A stretch of DNA of 64,000 bases from NCBI GenBank assembly GCA_022509025.1, contig JAFLUB010000006.1, positions 1 to 64,000 on the forward strand, in the 5' to 3' direction. Shown here one piece after another: positions 9,740 through 19,555 of this stretch. This stretch comes from Oscillospiraceae bacterium (GTDB lineage Bacteria > Bacillota > Clostridia > UBA1381). The position numbers and the translations under genes were made by a program. The notes under the pieces were generated by a model, which was not told where the DNA came from, ran no database searches, and saw only the letters and a list, made by a program, of their open reading frames with translations. Every line of letters starts with the position of its first letter. Positions within the stretch are counted from its first letter, which is position 1.

Positions 9740-11296
9740 TCATATTCCGGGAATAAATAGTCTCGACCCCGTTTCAAGTTTATCCTCTTCTGTCATGTTA
9801 TTGAATCTCAGTATTTCATCCTGCGGCACAGCATATCTCTTTGCAACATCCCACAGATTGTCGCCGGGCTGTACAAAGTAAATAACAATCCCTTTCTTTT
9901 CCTTACTATCCGGCTGTTCCGTCACAACGTCGTTTATTAATTCGATTTTTCTTTTACGTATTATATTTGCGTTAAGCGCTAATATGCATCTGAGTTCAAT
10001 CTCACCGGCGACATTCAGATTATATGCCGTATGCTTTACCTCTGCTTTTATTTCAGGGATAAGATCATCATCCATACTTTCACAGTCCATGATATAACTG
10101 AACGGAATTTCTTTCTTCATGCTGTATACAGGAGTTTCATTGCTGTCCGTAAGATAAAGTATATAAGCCTCTACTGTACCCTCCGAAAGCAGCTTGCCGC
10201 GCTGAAGCTGAGCTTTTGTTATATACGGACGGGTTATAACTCCGTAAATTCCCGATATACCGGGTGCGCCCTGAGCTGTTTCTATCATTTCACGTATTGT
10301 ATTTTGTGTGAAGGGACGCGAAATAATTTCTTCAAGTTCCACTTCTTCTTTCAAAAGCTGTGTTTTCATAAAAGGTTCATAACAGTCGCAAATCATGTCA
10401 ATAGATACATTTTCTGTGGCTTTGATCCTTACACCGACAGTTACCTCCAAATCAATAACACGTCTGTCACCATCGCTGTCTTCCTGTACAGAGTAGCGTA
10501 TTTCTGATATACAGTAATCAATATCGCATATTGTTTCATCACCCGCATCATCACATTCAAACACCTCAGTAAAAGGAATTTCCGATTCCATTGATTGAAC
10601 TTTACAATCAGGGTCGGTATATAGAACAGACACATTTACAGCGCCCTTTGCGACAATTTTACCCGGTATGCTTTTATATTCTGTATCCGTCACTCTTGCG
10701 TCAACCTTTAATATTTCGTTTACAGATGCGTGTCCGCCGGGCACCTCTGCGCTTTCTTTCAGGACAAAATCAGTTTCAGACAGGTCCACACAATTTTGCA
10801 GTTTTACATTTTCACGACGCAATTCTGTGTTACCATTATCTGCGGCTTCAACAGCTATTTCAAGACTCTTTTCCGCTATTACCTCATAATCAACTCCGAC
10901 AACTACCTTAACGCGCATCTTACGACTGTTTATAAGAGTAAACTCTGCTCTTTCAACATTGGATGCGACATCGGCTGTCATGCCGTGCTTGATATCCTGA
11001 CTGTCCACATTTTGTGTAAAATCAAATGAGGTTATAATGCTTTTTATCTTTTCTCTTTCACTGTCCGGTATGTACAGAATTTTAAGGTCAACTCTACCGT
11101 TTATCACTGTTCTTCCGTCTGTGATTTCTTTGCCGGTCACACAGGATGACGCATCAAGCTGCAATATTTTCAATATATCAGGATTTACGTCCGGGACTAT
11201 TATATCCTCATCAACAAGTACTTGTGTACCGCCTTTACAGCTGACCTGCTTTATTGTTATGTTTTCTTTTACCAATTCCATAATTTTATCCTCCAA
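9740..11296 (-). CDS. DUF3794 and LysM domain protein (spore coat/SpoVID-like)
   Basis: Repeated DUF3794-type segments (VLVDEDIIVPDVNPDILKILQLDASSCVTGKEITDGRTVINGRVDLKILYIPD) and C-terminal LysM IVIYFVQPGDNLWDVAKRYAVPQDEILRFNN. Confidence 0.88.
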   Translation of the reverse strand: MEDKIMELVKENITIKQVSCKGGTQVLVDEDIIVPDVNPDILKILQLDASSCVTGKEITDGRTVINGRVDLKILYIPDSEREKIKSIITSFDFTQNVDSQDIKHGMTADVASNVERAEFTLINSRKMRVKVVVGVDYEVIAEKSLEIAVEAADNGNTELRRENVKLQNCVDLSETDFVLKESAEVPGGHASVNEILKVDARVTDTEYKSIPGKIVAKGAVNVSVLYTDPDCKVQSMESEIPFTEVFECDDAGDETICDIDYCISEIRYSVQEDSDGDRRVIDLEVTVGVRIKATENVSIDMICDCYEPFMKTQLLKEEVELEEIISRPFTQNTIREMIETAQGAPGISGIYGVITRPYITKAQLQRGKLLSEGTVEAYILYLTDSNETPVYSMKKEIPFSYIMDCESMDDDLIPEIKAEVKHTAYNLNVAGEIELRCILALNANIIRKRKIELINDVVTEQPDSKEKKGIVIYFVQPGDNLWDVAKRYAVPQDEILRFNNMTEEDKLETGSRLFIPGI

Positions 11297-11310
11297 ATAA
11301 TCTCATAAAA

Positions 11311-11340
11311 AAATTCTCATAGTATAGACTATGAGAATTT
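11311..11340 (-). terminator. Terminator downstream of rhaB
   Basis: aaattctcatagtatagactatgagaattt plus T-run on minus strand. Confidence 0.8.
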
Positions 11341-11358
11341 TTACAGATTATTACTTAA

Positions 11359-12846
11359 TCAGGCTTTTTTTATAATTTCCTTCCACTTTTCATAAGCCGC
11401 ATCCCAATCAGCGCTATCCTGCGGCTCATATGTAGCTATATCGAATGAATTCCTGACAACCTTTCTTCCCTCATTCAAATCCTTTATAGCTCCCATTGCC
11501 ATTGCCTGCACAATCACATTTCCGATACTGGTCGCTTCCACAGGACCTGCGCTTACAACGCGCTTTGTGGCGTTAGCGGTGAATTGGCATATCATCTTGT
11601 CCTTGATTCCTCCGCCGACAATGTTTACAACATTATATTTATTACCTGTTACGGCTTCCATACCCTCTACAGTCTGACGATATTTGAAAGCAAGGCTCTG
11701 CGCGATACATCTTACAACCTCGCCTTTTGTTTCAGGTACTTTCTGACCGGTCTTAGCGCAGTATTCCTTAATGCGCTTCGGCATATTACCAGGTGTCTGG
11801 AAAGCGGGATAATCAGGGTCTATAAGGCTTGCAAACGGCTCAGCCGCGTTTGCCTGTCTTTCAAGTTCATCGAAGCTTAAAAGTTCGCCTTCTCTGTCCC
11901 ACTGACGTCTTGACTCCTGAATAAGCCACAGACCCATTATATTTTTCAGGAAGCGGATTGTTTTATTAACTCCGCCTTCATTGGTAAAGTTATACTCAAA
12001 TGCGCCGTCCGAAGTGTTCGGCTTGTCGAGTTCGACACCCATAAGCGACCATGTACCTGATGATATATAAATGAAATCCTTCTGGTCAACAACCGGAACG
12101 GACGCAACTGCGCTGCCGGTATCATGCGAGGCAACAGCCACAACCGGAATCTGCTCAATTCCAAGCTCCTCAGCAAGTTCTGGCTTTATTTTGCCTACAA
12201 TTTCACCGGGGAAAATAACGTCTGTAAGAATATCTGTCGGGATACCCATTTTATTCAGCAAATCATATGACCATTCATATCTTTCACTGTTATAGAACTG
12301 TGTTGTTGACGCATTTGTATATTCAGTTTTCTTCTCGCCTGTCAGGAAGAAATTAAAGAGGTCGGGCATCATCAGCATTGTCTTTGCATTCTTGAGCGCA
12401 CTGTCTCCCGAAAGTTTTGCCGCAAGAAGCTGATAAACAGTATTAAACCAGTTAAACGCAATACCTGTTTCCTTAAATATATCTTTCTTAGGTACAAGCT
12501 TAAACGCTTCGTCATACATACCCTCAGTTCTTGTATCACGATAGTGGTATGGATTACCCAGAAGCTTATCGTTTTCATCAAGCAGACCATAGTCAACCGC
12601 CCATGTATCAATTCCTATGCAATCGATATCACGGTCGCCGGAATTAGCACACTTTAAAATTCCCTGTTTTATTTCAAAAAACAGCCTTAACACGTCCCAG
12701 TGCAAGTCACCATTAATATTAACAGGGTCGTTTGAAAAACGGTGTTTTTCCTCCAGTGTAATCTTTTCGCCGTCAAATGTGGCAAGCATAGCACGTCCCG
12801 AGGATGCGCCAAAGTCGAATGCTAAAAATTTATATGTTTTCCCCAT
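11359..12846 (-). CDS. rhaB: Rhamnulokinase
   Basis: FLAFDFGASSGRAMLATFDGEKITLEEKHRFSNDPVNINGDLHWDVLRLF...CIGIDTWAVDYGLLDENDKLLGNPYHYRDTRTEGM, FGGY kinase of RhaB type; start trimmed to MGKTYKF. Confidence 0.94.
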   Translation of the reverse strand: MGKTYKFLAFDFGASSGRAMLATFDGEKITLEEKHRFSNDPVNINGDLHWDVLRLFFEIKQGILKCANSGDRDIDCIGIDTWAVDYGLLDENDKLLGNPYHYRDTRTEGMYDEAFKLVPKKDIFKETGIAFNWFNTVYQLLAAKLSGDSALKNAKTMLMMPDLFNFFLTGEKKTEYTNASTTQFYNSERYEWSYDLLNKMGIPTDILTDVIFPGEIVGKIKPELAEELGIEQIPVVAVASHDTGSAVASVPVVDQKDFIYISSGTWSLMGVELDKPNTSDGAFEYNFTNEGGVNKTIRFLKNIMGLWLIQESRRQWDREGELLSFDELERQANAAEPFASLIDPDYPAFQTPGNMPKRIKEYCAKTGQKVPETKGEVVRCIAQSLAFKYRQTVEGMEAVTGNKYNVVNIVGGGIKDKMICQFTANATKRVVSAGPVEATSIGNVIVQAMAMGAIKDLNEGRKVVRNSFDIATYEPQDSADWDAAYEKWKEIIKKA

Positions 12847-12978
12847 TTCCGTCTCCTCTTTTCTTTTATATTTTAATATATTAATTCTATCATAACTGCA
12901 ATAATATGTCAATATTATACAAGAGCATTTTTAAATAATCACTTATTTTTATACATAATTATAGATGGGGAGATAGAA

Positions 12979-13005
12979 AAAACCTCCGACCTAAGTCGGA
13001 GGTTT
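12979..13005 (-). terminator. Terminator downstream of SLH protein gene
   Basis: AAACCTCCGACTTAGGTCGGAGGTTTTTT on minus strand. Confidence 0.9.
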
Positions 13006-13024
13006 CAATTTCAGTTATTAAAAT

Positions 13025-15187
13025 TTATCTCTCTGTCTGACCGCTATAGTTATCTAAGATGTTTCTGATATTGTGCTGTCTGAGTTCAAGATCTACATTT
13101 CCGGCATTGTCATATGCGCTTGTAGCCTTAAGCATTGCGTCTACAATCCAGTCAGCGCTATCACCTAAGTCCATGATGCTGTATGTTTCAGCTGTTACTT
13201 CAGTACCGTCAGCAGTCGTAAGACCCATGCCTGTACGTCCGATGATGTTGTTGAACAATACGCAGAACTCCGCTCTTGTCATGTAGTCAGCAGCACCGAA
13301 TGTGCCGTCGCCTCTACCGTTCATGTAGCCATATCCGTATACGATATTGATGTATGTCTTATACATGTTGTCTGCAACGTCAGCCATACCTGTATCAACT
13401 GCCTTTTCAGCGTCAAGGTTCAAACCTAATACGATTAACTTAGCAACCTCGCCTCTTGACACAGGGCCTAACCATACAGGGTTCATACCCTCGAATGCAT
13501 TCTTGCTATCCATGTAAGCAAGACCGCGCGCGTACCAAAGACCTGAATAAATTGCAACCTTCTCTGACAACTCATACTTGAGTCCCGTTGTGTCATATTC
13601 CTGATCAATCATTCTCATGATCATCGCAGAAACCTCTTCACGGCTTACCTTACGATCTGGAGCCATGTTAACCCAATCTGTCTGATGACCCTCAAGGTCT
13701 ACCGGCTCGTCACCGAAGATGTAAGCATAACCGCCTGAAAGCTCGATAGGCTCATCTGACGGAAGCGGCTCAAGTGTCGGCTCCGGTGTTACTACAGGCT
13801 CTTCTGTCGGCTCTGCCGGTGCAGGTGTAACTTCGTCATCAGGATTCTTTGCGTGACCCCAGATAACAGCGCCCTCACCGAATATATCAAGTGATTTAGC
13901 GATTAACTGACCGCGTCTGATACCGTTGTCTGATGTGGCATGAATCTTTACATCTGCTTTCGGAGCATAAACTGTTCCCTTGATGTTCGCAACATACTCT
14001 GTATTAGCACCGCCTGTAATTACAAATGTCTCAGCGCTTGTAACAGTATTACCTCTCATCTGGCATCCAACACTATACTCTTTTGCATTTATAGCATTGA
14101 TGTTACCTGTGATTCTATCGTCATTGTACTGACCGCTGTTCTTTAATTCTACTTTTGTAGCCTTTGTAACAATGTCACCTACAATCTTACCGTCGAAGCT
14201 GAAGGTGCCTGTTCCGTATGAATAGATATCTCCGTCTAATGTAGATGTATTGCCGAATGTCACATTCTTAGCATTTGTAACAATGTCGCCTCTTATAGGA
14301 GCATTGAATGTGATGCTATCCTTACCGGTCTCGCTGAAAATATTTGCTGCTACTTTAGCGTTGGTATCTGTAGAACCTATAGCTGATGACCAACCGCCGT
14401 CAGTAACAATCCATGTTACGTTTCCGTTGGCAAAATCAAACTTCTTGTCTGCGGGATTACCTACGGGAACTACGTTTAAGAATATATCGCCTGCTGGAGG
14501 TGCAATCAGGTATACGGGATTGTCACCCTTTATTTCAATATATCCCGCTACGTTTACGTTGTTAGCGTTATTTGCAGACGATGTGCTTAACGACTGATTA
14601 ACCTTTACGTATATAGGACCTGCAGAAGCATCAATTACAAGCTTAGCGCCCTGAACATTGAGGCTCTCAAATTCCGTGCTCTGTGATATGGTGTAATAAG
14701 CATATCCGTTTCCGTCTACCGGGAAACCGCTCCAGCCGTTTACGCTGAACCAGCTGTTGCTTTCCTTTTTAAAGTTTACGCCCGCATATGAAGGAGCAAC
14801 CGGCTTTGTTGAGTTGTCTACGAGATACTGACCCGAGAAATACTGGTCAAGATACTGTCCCATGTCTGACTCAACCTTGTCTACACCTTTTCTGTTCGTT
14901 TCAGTATTCAAAATAGCTGAATACTCGTCCTGATAGTCTACTGCCTTCGGCGCAATGATGTCGCCGTCGAGGTAATCATGTGTTGCATTGTCAAATTTAA
15001 CACCCTCGCCTGCGTATACATCACCCTCAATGCGCATTGACTGATGAGCGTTTACGCCTTCCTGTACTACGACTGCAGCGTTGTCAATAGTAGGCACAAC
15101 TGTTTCTGGAATCTGAGCGAATACCGGAATAGCTGCTGCTACTATAGAACAAGCCAGCAATGATGAAAGTACTTTTCTCATTCTCAT
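13025..15187 (-). CDS. Secreted SLH-domain surface protein with repetitive beta-type ectodomain
   Basis: Signal peptide MRMRKVLSSLLACSIVAAAIPVFA; Pro/Thr/Glu linker; C-terminal SLH repeats (YGYGYMNGRGDGTFGAADYMTRAEFCVLFNNIIGR). Confidence 0.85.
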   Translation of the reverse strand: MRMRKVLSSLLACSIVAAAIPVFAQIPETVVPTIDNAAVVVQEGVNAHQSMRIEGDVYAGEGVKFDNATHDYLDGDIIAPKAVDYQDEYSAILNTETNRKGVDKVESDMGQYLDQYFSGQYLVDNSTKPVAPSYAGVNFKKESNSWFSVNGWSGFPVDGNGYAYYTISQSTEFESLNVQGAKLVIDASAGPIYVKVNQSLSTSSANNANNVNVAGYIEIKGDNPVYLIAPPAGDIFLNVVPVGNPADKKFDFANGNVTWIVTDGGWSSAIGSTDTNAKVAANIFSETGKDSITFNAPIRGDIVTNAKNVTFGNTSTLDGDIYSYGTGTFSFDGKIVGDIVTKATKVELKNSGQYNDDRITGNINAINAKEYSVGCQMRGNTVTSAETFVITGGANTEYVANIKGTVYAPKADVKIHATSDNGIRRGQLIAKSLDIFGEGAVIWGHAKNPDDEVTPAPAEPTEEPVVTPEPTLEPLPSDEPIELSGGYAYIFGDEPVDLEGHQTDWVNMAPDRKVSREEVSAMIMRMIDQEYDTTGLKYELSEKVAIYSGLWYARGLAYMDSKNAFEGMNPVWLGPVSRGEVAKLIVLGLNLDAEKAVDTGMADVADNMYKTYINIVYGYGYMNGRGDGTFGAADYMTRAEFCVLFNNIIGRTGMGLTTADGTEVTAETYSIMDLGDSADWIVDAMLKATSAYDNAGNVDLELRQHNIRNILDNYSGQTER

Positions 15188-15300
15188 TTTGAATCCTCTC
15201 CTTTTTAAGTTCTTAAAATTGTGTATATTGTTACATATTATATAATAATTATAACACTCAACACGAAATGTGTCAAGTATATTACCAATTTTTTTCTTTT

Positions 15301-17904
15301 TTATTTTACCCAATCTGCCCATTCGCAGTCTTCGATTTTTTGTGGAATATGACCCTTTGTGAGTTCAAGCGCAAATATGACATTCAGGCACCACTGAGCA
15401 ACGAAATTCGTTGAAATCCAGAACATTTCATCCAGAGCGTCGTTATTGAAATATCCCTTAACAACAGCCGTGTCGAAATTGTCTTTTTTATCCTTTCCCG
15501 CAAGAGAATGTACAAGCACCTGCCATACCTTATATGCCAGTTCCTCATCCTGTCTTTCACGCGCAGCATACGCTGAAAGCGCCGCCGACATATATGGATA
15601 TTCAAAGCCGTCGGGATTGATTATTCCGTTTGATGCTTTAATCTTATCCTCCGGCGAAAGATAATAGAATTCTCCGTATTGTGCAAGCATATCTTTAAGT
15701 TCTTCATCCATACAGTCGGCAAGTTCCATCCACGTCTGCGGACCGCCCATGCAGACCGCAAGGTGTGAACCTCCTGCCGCTCTTTCGCCTATGTATCCCA
15801 TGTGTCCCGTATAGGGGTCATATTCGTAATTAGAGCCTGAAATCAAACGCATCGGTGATTTCTTTATATCGTTAAGACCGGTCATAATCTTATCGCGCCA
15901 ACGCGTGTCGCCGGTGCGCTCCCACGCAGTATACCAGTTAGAACAATACGTTGACCAGTCAGGACCGCTGCGCGCGTGCGTCGGAAGCTTAGTTTCCTCA
16001 CCAATATAGGAATAGCGGAGCGGATCCATCTTAAGCGTTGCATAGTCGGCATCCTTAACATCGTCAAGCACGTCTCCCATACGGAAGTCGCCGCCAAGCA
16101 GATAATACAGCGCCCGGTGATGACCTGCCATAGCTATACGCGGTTCTTTACACGAATCTCCCCAGTGTATAACATTATGACGGCTGCCAAGTCCCTTTAA
16201 GTCTCCGAAATGATATATATCCACATCGGCACAGTGACGGCTCATAGCCTCAGCCATAGTGAAAATGTCCTCTCTTCCGCTGCGCATAAACGCATACCAC
16301 AGCCAGAGCGTCGGAACAAGCTCCGTATTCTGCCACGCGTATCCGCCCAGGTCGTATTTCCAGCAGTGACGCTGAGCATCATAGGTGTGCATTACGTCGC
16401 CGTAATCCCAAAGGCCGTACCAGTGTCTTTGCTCCACCTCGTTTTTATAAAATTCAAACGCTTTATCCATTTCCTCCTCGAGCCATGCTTTGAGAGGTGT
16501 GTCTCTTTCCGGAAGACTCCATTCGCCAAGCGTCTTTGTCGATTGATAATACGCCGGGTCTGCCACAAGCACCGGAGGCTTTTGAACTCTATCCGCCTGA
16601 TTCATAATATCATCATCAGATGGTACGCTGTCGTACATATAAAGCGTCATTTCATTGGTATTAGCGATTCCGTATGCCGACGAACCTGTTTCAGGGAAGC
16701 CCTCATAATACGTCTGATCATGCGATATCACGTCATAGTGGCGCATATCCTGAGCCGGAGCATCCGGCGGAACAATCCATGCCGTCAGTTCTGCTTTGTC
16801 AGAGCATAATTTATCAGCATGAATTGACGTAGGATACTTCTGCCAGAAATCACGGATACATACCGATATTCCGCTCTTTTCATCACCTATGTATACAAGT
16901 CCTTTGGAGCGTTTGCCCCAGTTTGACTTGATATATGCGCATTCCTCATGACCTGTGCTCTTTTTCACTTCAAAGCTGTCAGGAGCAATCTGACACAATC
17001 TGTAGCTGTTCCATTTTGTTACGTTATCTATTTGCTCATCTGTCACAGGATTTCCGTTTCTTAAATCCGTGAGACCGTCCAGAGTAATCGTTTCCCCTGC
17101 AAGCTGTCTTGAATGCACAGGCTGTATGCCTATTGACGGACCGAGACGCGGGCGCCACAAATTCAGTATCTGCATCGCCTCATGCATTACACCGCAATCA
17201 CCCGTAATCTTTATACGGCGGTTATACAGTTTTCCTTCCATTTTACGCGCAAACACAACTCCCGCGCCCTTGATAAAGTCAACCGCTTCGTTTCCGTCAT
17301 ATAAAAATGTATGCGTTATCTTTATTGAGTGTTCCTCATGTAAAACCGTAAATCTTACTATGTAACGAAGAAATCCCTCACCGTCAGCATTTTTATGCGT
17401 GCCTGTCACTTTTATTACCGTTCTTACAGAGCCGTTATGTTCAACCTCTGCGGTATCTATTTCACCTATGTACGGCACAGTTTTTATAACCTGCGCGTCT
17501 CCTTCCGTTTTTCTTGTCTCCTTCAAAACTTTTAGTGACGCATCCGCATAAGGCGTTTTCATAAGTACCGTTCCCGACTTCGGAAAAACTGCCTGGAATA
17601 AGTCGTTGTTAACGCTTATCTCACCGTCCGTTTCCCTGACATCATTGCCATGATGAACCGCATATGCCTGATTCTCAAGTTCGATTTCATCACAGTCAAT
17701 CTTAGCAGTGTGCGAAGTCCATTTGATACTTCCGTCCTCCCAGAACGCAATAGGCTCTGTTTCCATAAAAATATCCTGTACGGGACTTATGCCGCTGTCA
17801 CGCAGCAGCTCACCCTTTTTCCATGGTACTCCCCATGTCACATAGCCGCCTTTAGTTCGTCCCTCAAGCCAGTGCAGCTTTACTGAAAAACCCATTTTAC
17901 TCAT
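15301..17904 (-). CDS. YetA-like / exo-rhamnogalacturonan lyase family protein (cytoplasmic)
   Basis: 867 aa, no signal peptide; overall match from memory to the YetA-like family (VKLHWLEGRTKGGYVTWGVPWKKGEL...; HWYGLWDYGDVMHTYD; GGYAWQNTELVPTLWLWYAFMRSG). Confidence 0.75.
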   Translation of the reverse strand: MSKMGFSVKLHWLEGRTKGGYVTWGVPWKKGELLRDSGISPVQDIFMETEPIAFWEDGSIKWTSHTAKIDCDEIELENQAYAVHHGNDVRETDGEISVNNDLFQAVFPKSGTVLMKTPYADASLKVLKETRKTEGDAQVIKTVPYIGEIDTAEVEHNGSVRTVIKVTGTHKNADGEGFLRYIVRFTVLHEEHSIKITHTFLYDGNEAVDFIKGAGVVFARKMEGKLYNRRIKITGDCGVMHEAMQILNLWRPRLGPSIGIQPVHSRQLAGETITLDGLTDLRNGNPVTDEQIDNVTKWNSYRLCQIAPDSFEVKKSTGHEECAYIKSNWGKRSKGLVYIGDEKSGISVCIRDFWQKYPTSIHADKLCSDKAELTAWIVPPDAPAQDMRHYDVISHDQTYYEGFPETGSSAYGIANTNEMTLYMYDSVPSDDDIMNQADRVQKPPVLVADPAYYQSTKTLGEWSLPERDTPLKAWLEEEMDKAFEFYKNEVEQRHWYGLWDYGDVMHTYDAQRHCWKYDLGGYAWQNTELVPTLWLWYAFMRSGREDIFTMAEAMSRHCADVDIYHFGDLKGLGSRHNVIHWGDSCKEPRIAMAGHHRALYYLLGGDFRMGDVLDDVKDADYATLKMDPLRYSYIGEETKLPTHARSGPDWSTYCSNWYTAWERTGDTRWRDKIMTGLNDIKKSPMRLISGSNYEYDPYTGHMGYIGERAAGGSHLAVCMGGPQTWMELADCMDEELKDMLAQYGEFYYLSPEDKIKASNGIINPDGFEYPYMSAALSAYAARERQDEELAYKVWQVLVHSLAGKDKKDNFDTAVVKGYFNNDALDEMFWISTNFVAQWCLNVIFALELTKGHIPQKIEDCEWADWVK

Positions 17905-17956
17905 CTCCTGTTATTATAATATAATATGACTGAACGACAATATCCTTGCCTCAGTG

Positions 17957-19132
17957 TTATTCTATTCCCGCCACGCCTGTTTCGCGTGCTGCTTTTGCTA
18001 CCGCTTTCGCCACATTTTCCGCCACGCGTTTATCAAACGCATCCGGTATTATGTATTCCTCGTTAAGTTCATCGTCACTGATTATTCCGGCGATTGCTTC
18101 CGCTGCTGCTATCTTCATTTCATCGTTGATATCACTTGCTCTCACATCAAGCGCGCCGCGGAAAATACCGGGAAACGCAAGCACGTTGTTAATCTGATTC
18201 GGGAAATCGCTTCTGCCTGTGCCGATTACTTTAACTCCCGCCTTTTTCGCTATGTCAGGCATGATTTCGGGCACGGGGTTCGCCATCGCAAACACAATAG
18301 GATTATCCGCCATTTTCTTAACCATTTCTTCCGTGAGAACACCCGGGGCCGATACACCTATGAAAAGGTCTGCTCCCTCAACCGCCTCCTGAAGCTTCAC
18401 ATCAAGATTTTCAGGATTGGTAAGCTCTGCCAGCTTTGCCTGTTCACTGTTCATCTCAGGATTACCTCTGTAAAGTGAACCGTATTTATCACACATAATA
18501 ACGTTTTTTAGACCTCTTGAAACAAGCAGTCTCGTTATTGCCATACCGGCTGAACCCGCGCCGTTTACTACTGCCTTGATTTTCGTTATGTCCTTATTAA
18601 CGACTTTAAGCGCGCTGAGCACAGACGCAAGCACAACAACCGCCGTTCCGTGCTGGTCGTCATGGAACACCGGAATGTCACATTCCTCTTTTAATCGTCT
18701 TTCAATCTCTATACAGCGCGGAGCTGAAATGTCCTCAAGGTTTATTCCGCCAAATGAACCTGCAATAAGCTTCACGGTGTTCACTATCTCGTCCACGTCC
18801 TTTGAACGCACGCATAATGGGAAAGCATCTACGTCCGCGAAAGTCTTAAACAGCGCGCATTTCCCCTCCATTACCGGCATACCCGCCTCAGGTCCTATAT
18901 CACCGAGTCCCAGCACCGCCGTTCCATCTGTTATAACTGCCACCAGATTTGAGCGGCGTGTATATTTATACGACAAATTGACGTCTTTTGATATTTCAAG
19001 GCACGGCTGGGCAACTCCGGGAGTGTATGCAACGGAAAGTTCTTCACGATTTGTCACAGACGCTCTTGAAACCACCTCTATCTTACCGCCCCATTCCTCA
19101 TGTTTTTTTAGCGCAAATTCTTTTTTATCCAT
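17957..19132 (-). CDS. NAD(P)-dependent malic enzyme
   Basis: SVAYTPGVAQPCLEISKD, AVITDGTAVLGLGDIGPEAGMPVMEGKCALFKTFADVDAFPLCV, DDQHGTAVVVLA, NGAGSAGMAI. Confidence 0.95.
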   Translation of the reverse strand: MDKKEFALKKHEEWGGKIEVVSRASVTNREELSVAYTPGVAQPCLEISKDVNLSYKYTRRSNLVAVITDGTAVLGLGDIGPEAGMPVMEGKCALFKTFADVDAFPLCVRSKDVDEIVNTVKLIAGSFGGINLEDISAPRCIEIERRLKEECDIPVFHDDQHGTAVVVLASVLSALKVVNKDITKIKAVVNGAGSAGMAITRLLVSRGLKNVIMCDKYGSLYRGNPEMNSEQAKLAELTNPENLDVKLQEAVEGADLFIGVSAPGVLTEEMVKKMADNPIVFAMANPVPEIMPDIAKKAGVKVIGTGRSDFPNQINNVLAFPGIFRGALDVRASDINDEMKIAAAEAIAGIISDDELNEEYIIPDAFDKRVAENVAKAVAKAARETGVAGIE

Positions 19133-19137
19133 AAAAA

Positions 19138-19166
19138 ATATCCATAGCCTTTCTGCCGCTATGCGG
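19138..19166. repeat. Truncated family A element (tail only) abutting malic enzyme start
   Basis: atatccatagcctttctgccgctatgcggcata; first ~20 nt identical to the left end of A copies at 40735 and 52811, then a short hairpin. Confidence 0.75.
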
Positions 19167-19361
19167 CATAATTATAAAATTCCAATTATATTTTACCATA
19201 AATCACGCATATCTTCAATACATTTTTCCCAAATGTTGTTATACAAAATAAACAAATTTCACTGTAAAAAATATACAACAAAGTTCTTTAAAACGCTTTT
19301 CTTTTTGTAAAAAATATTGTATAATATATATATGGAGTTATGAGAATATTAACATTACATA

Positions 19362-19530
19362 ATAATCACCATAACCTTTCTGTCCACAAACAGCAAGAAA
19401 AAATTTCTGACGAGCGTAATCATTGGCAGATAAGGCGTGAAATGGTGATTATGCCCATGTGCGTTTTCGAAGCCTGCGAGAAAAATCGTACGGGCAATTA
19501 AATGTAATAATGTGATTTATCACGTTATTC
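19362..19530 (+). repeat. Family A structured repeat, copy 1 (candidate ncRNA/leader upstream of ptsP)
   Basis: AATCACCAT/ATGGTGATT basal stem, GCCC..GTGCG/CGTAC..GGGC stem, TCGAAGC loop, AATAATGTGATttATCACGTTATT hairpin; shared with 40735-40904 and 52811-52977. Confidence 0.85.
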
Positions 19531-19555
19531 TCGTTCCGAAGGGAGGTTTTTAACT

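Noticed and set aside
10031-10911. Several + strand ORFs of 70-160 aa opposite the DUF3794-LysM gene
   Set aside because: Antisense to a well-supported CDS, no RBS or family similarity.
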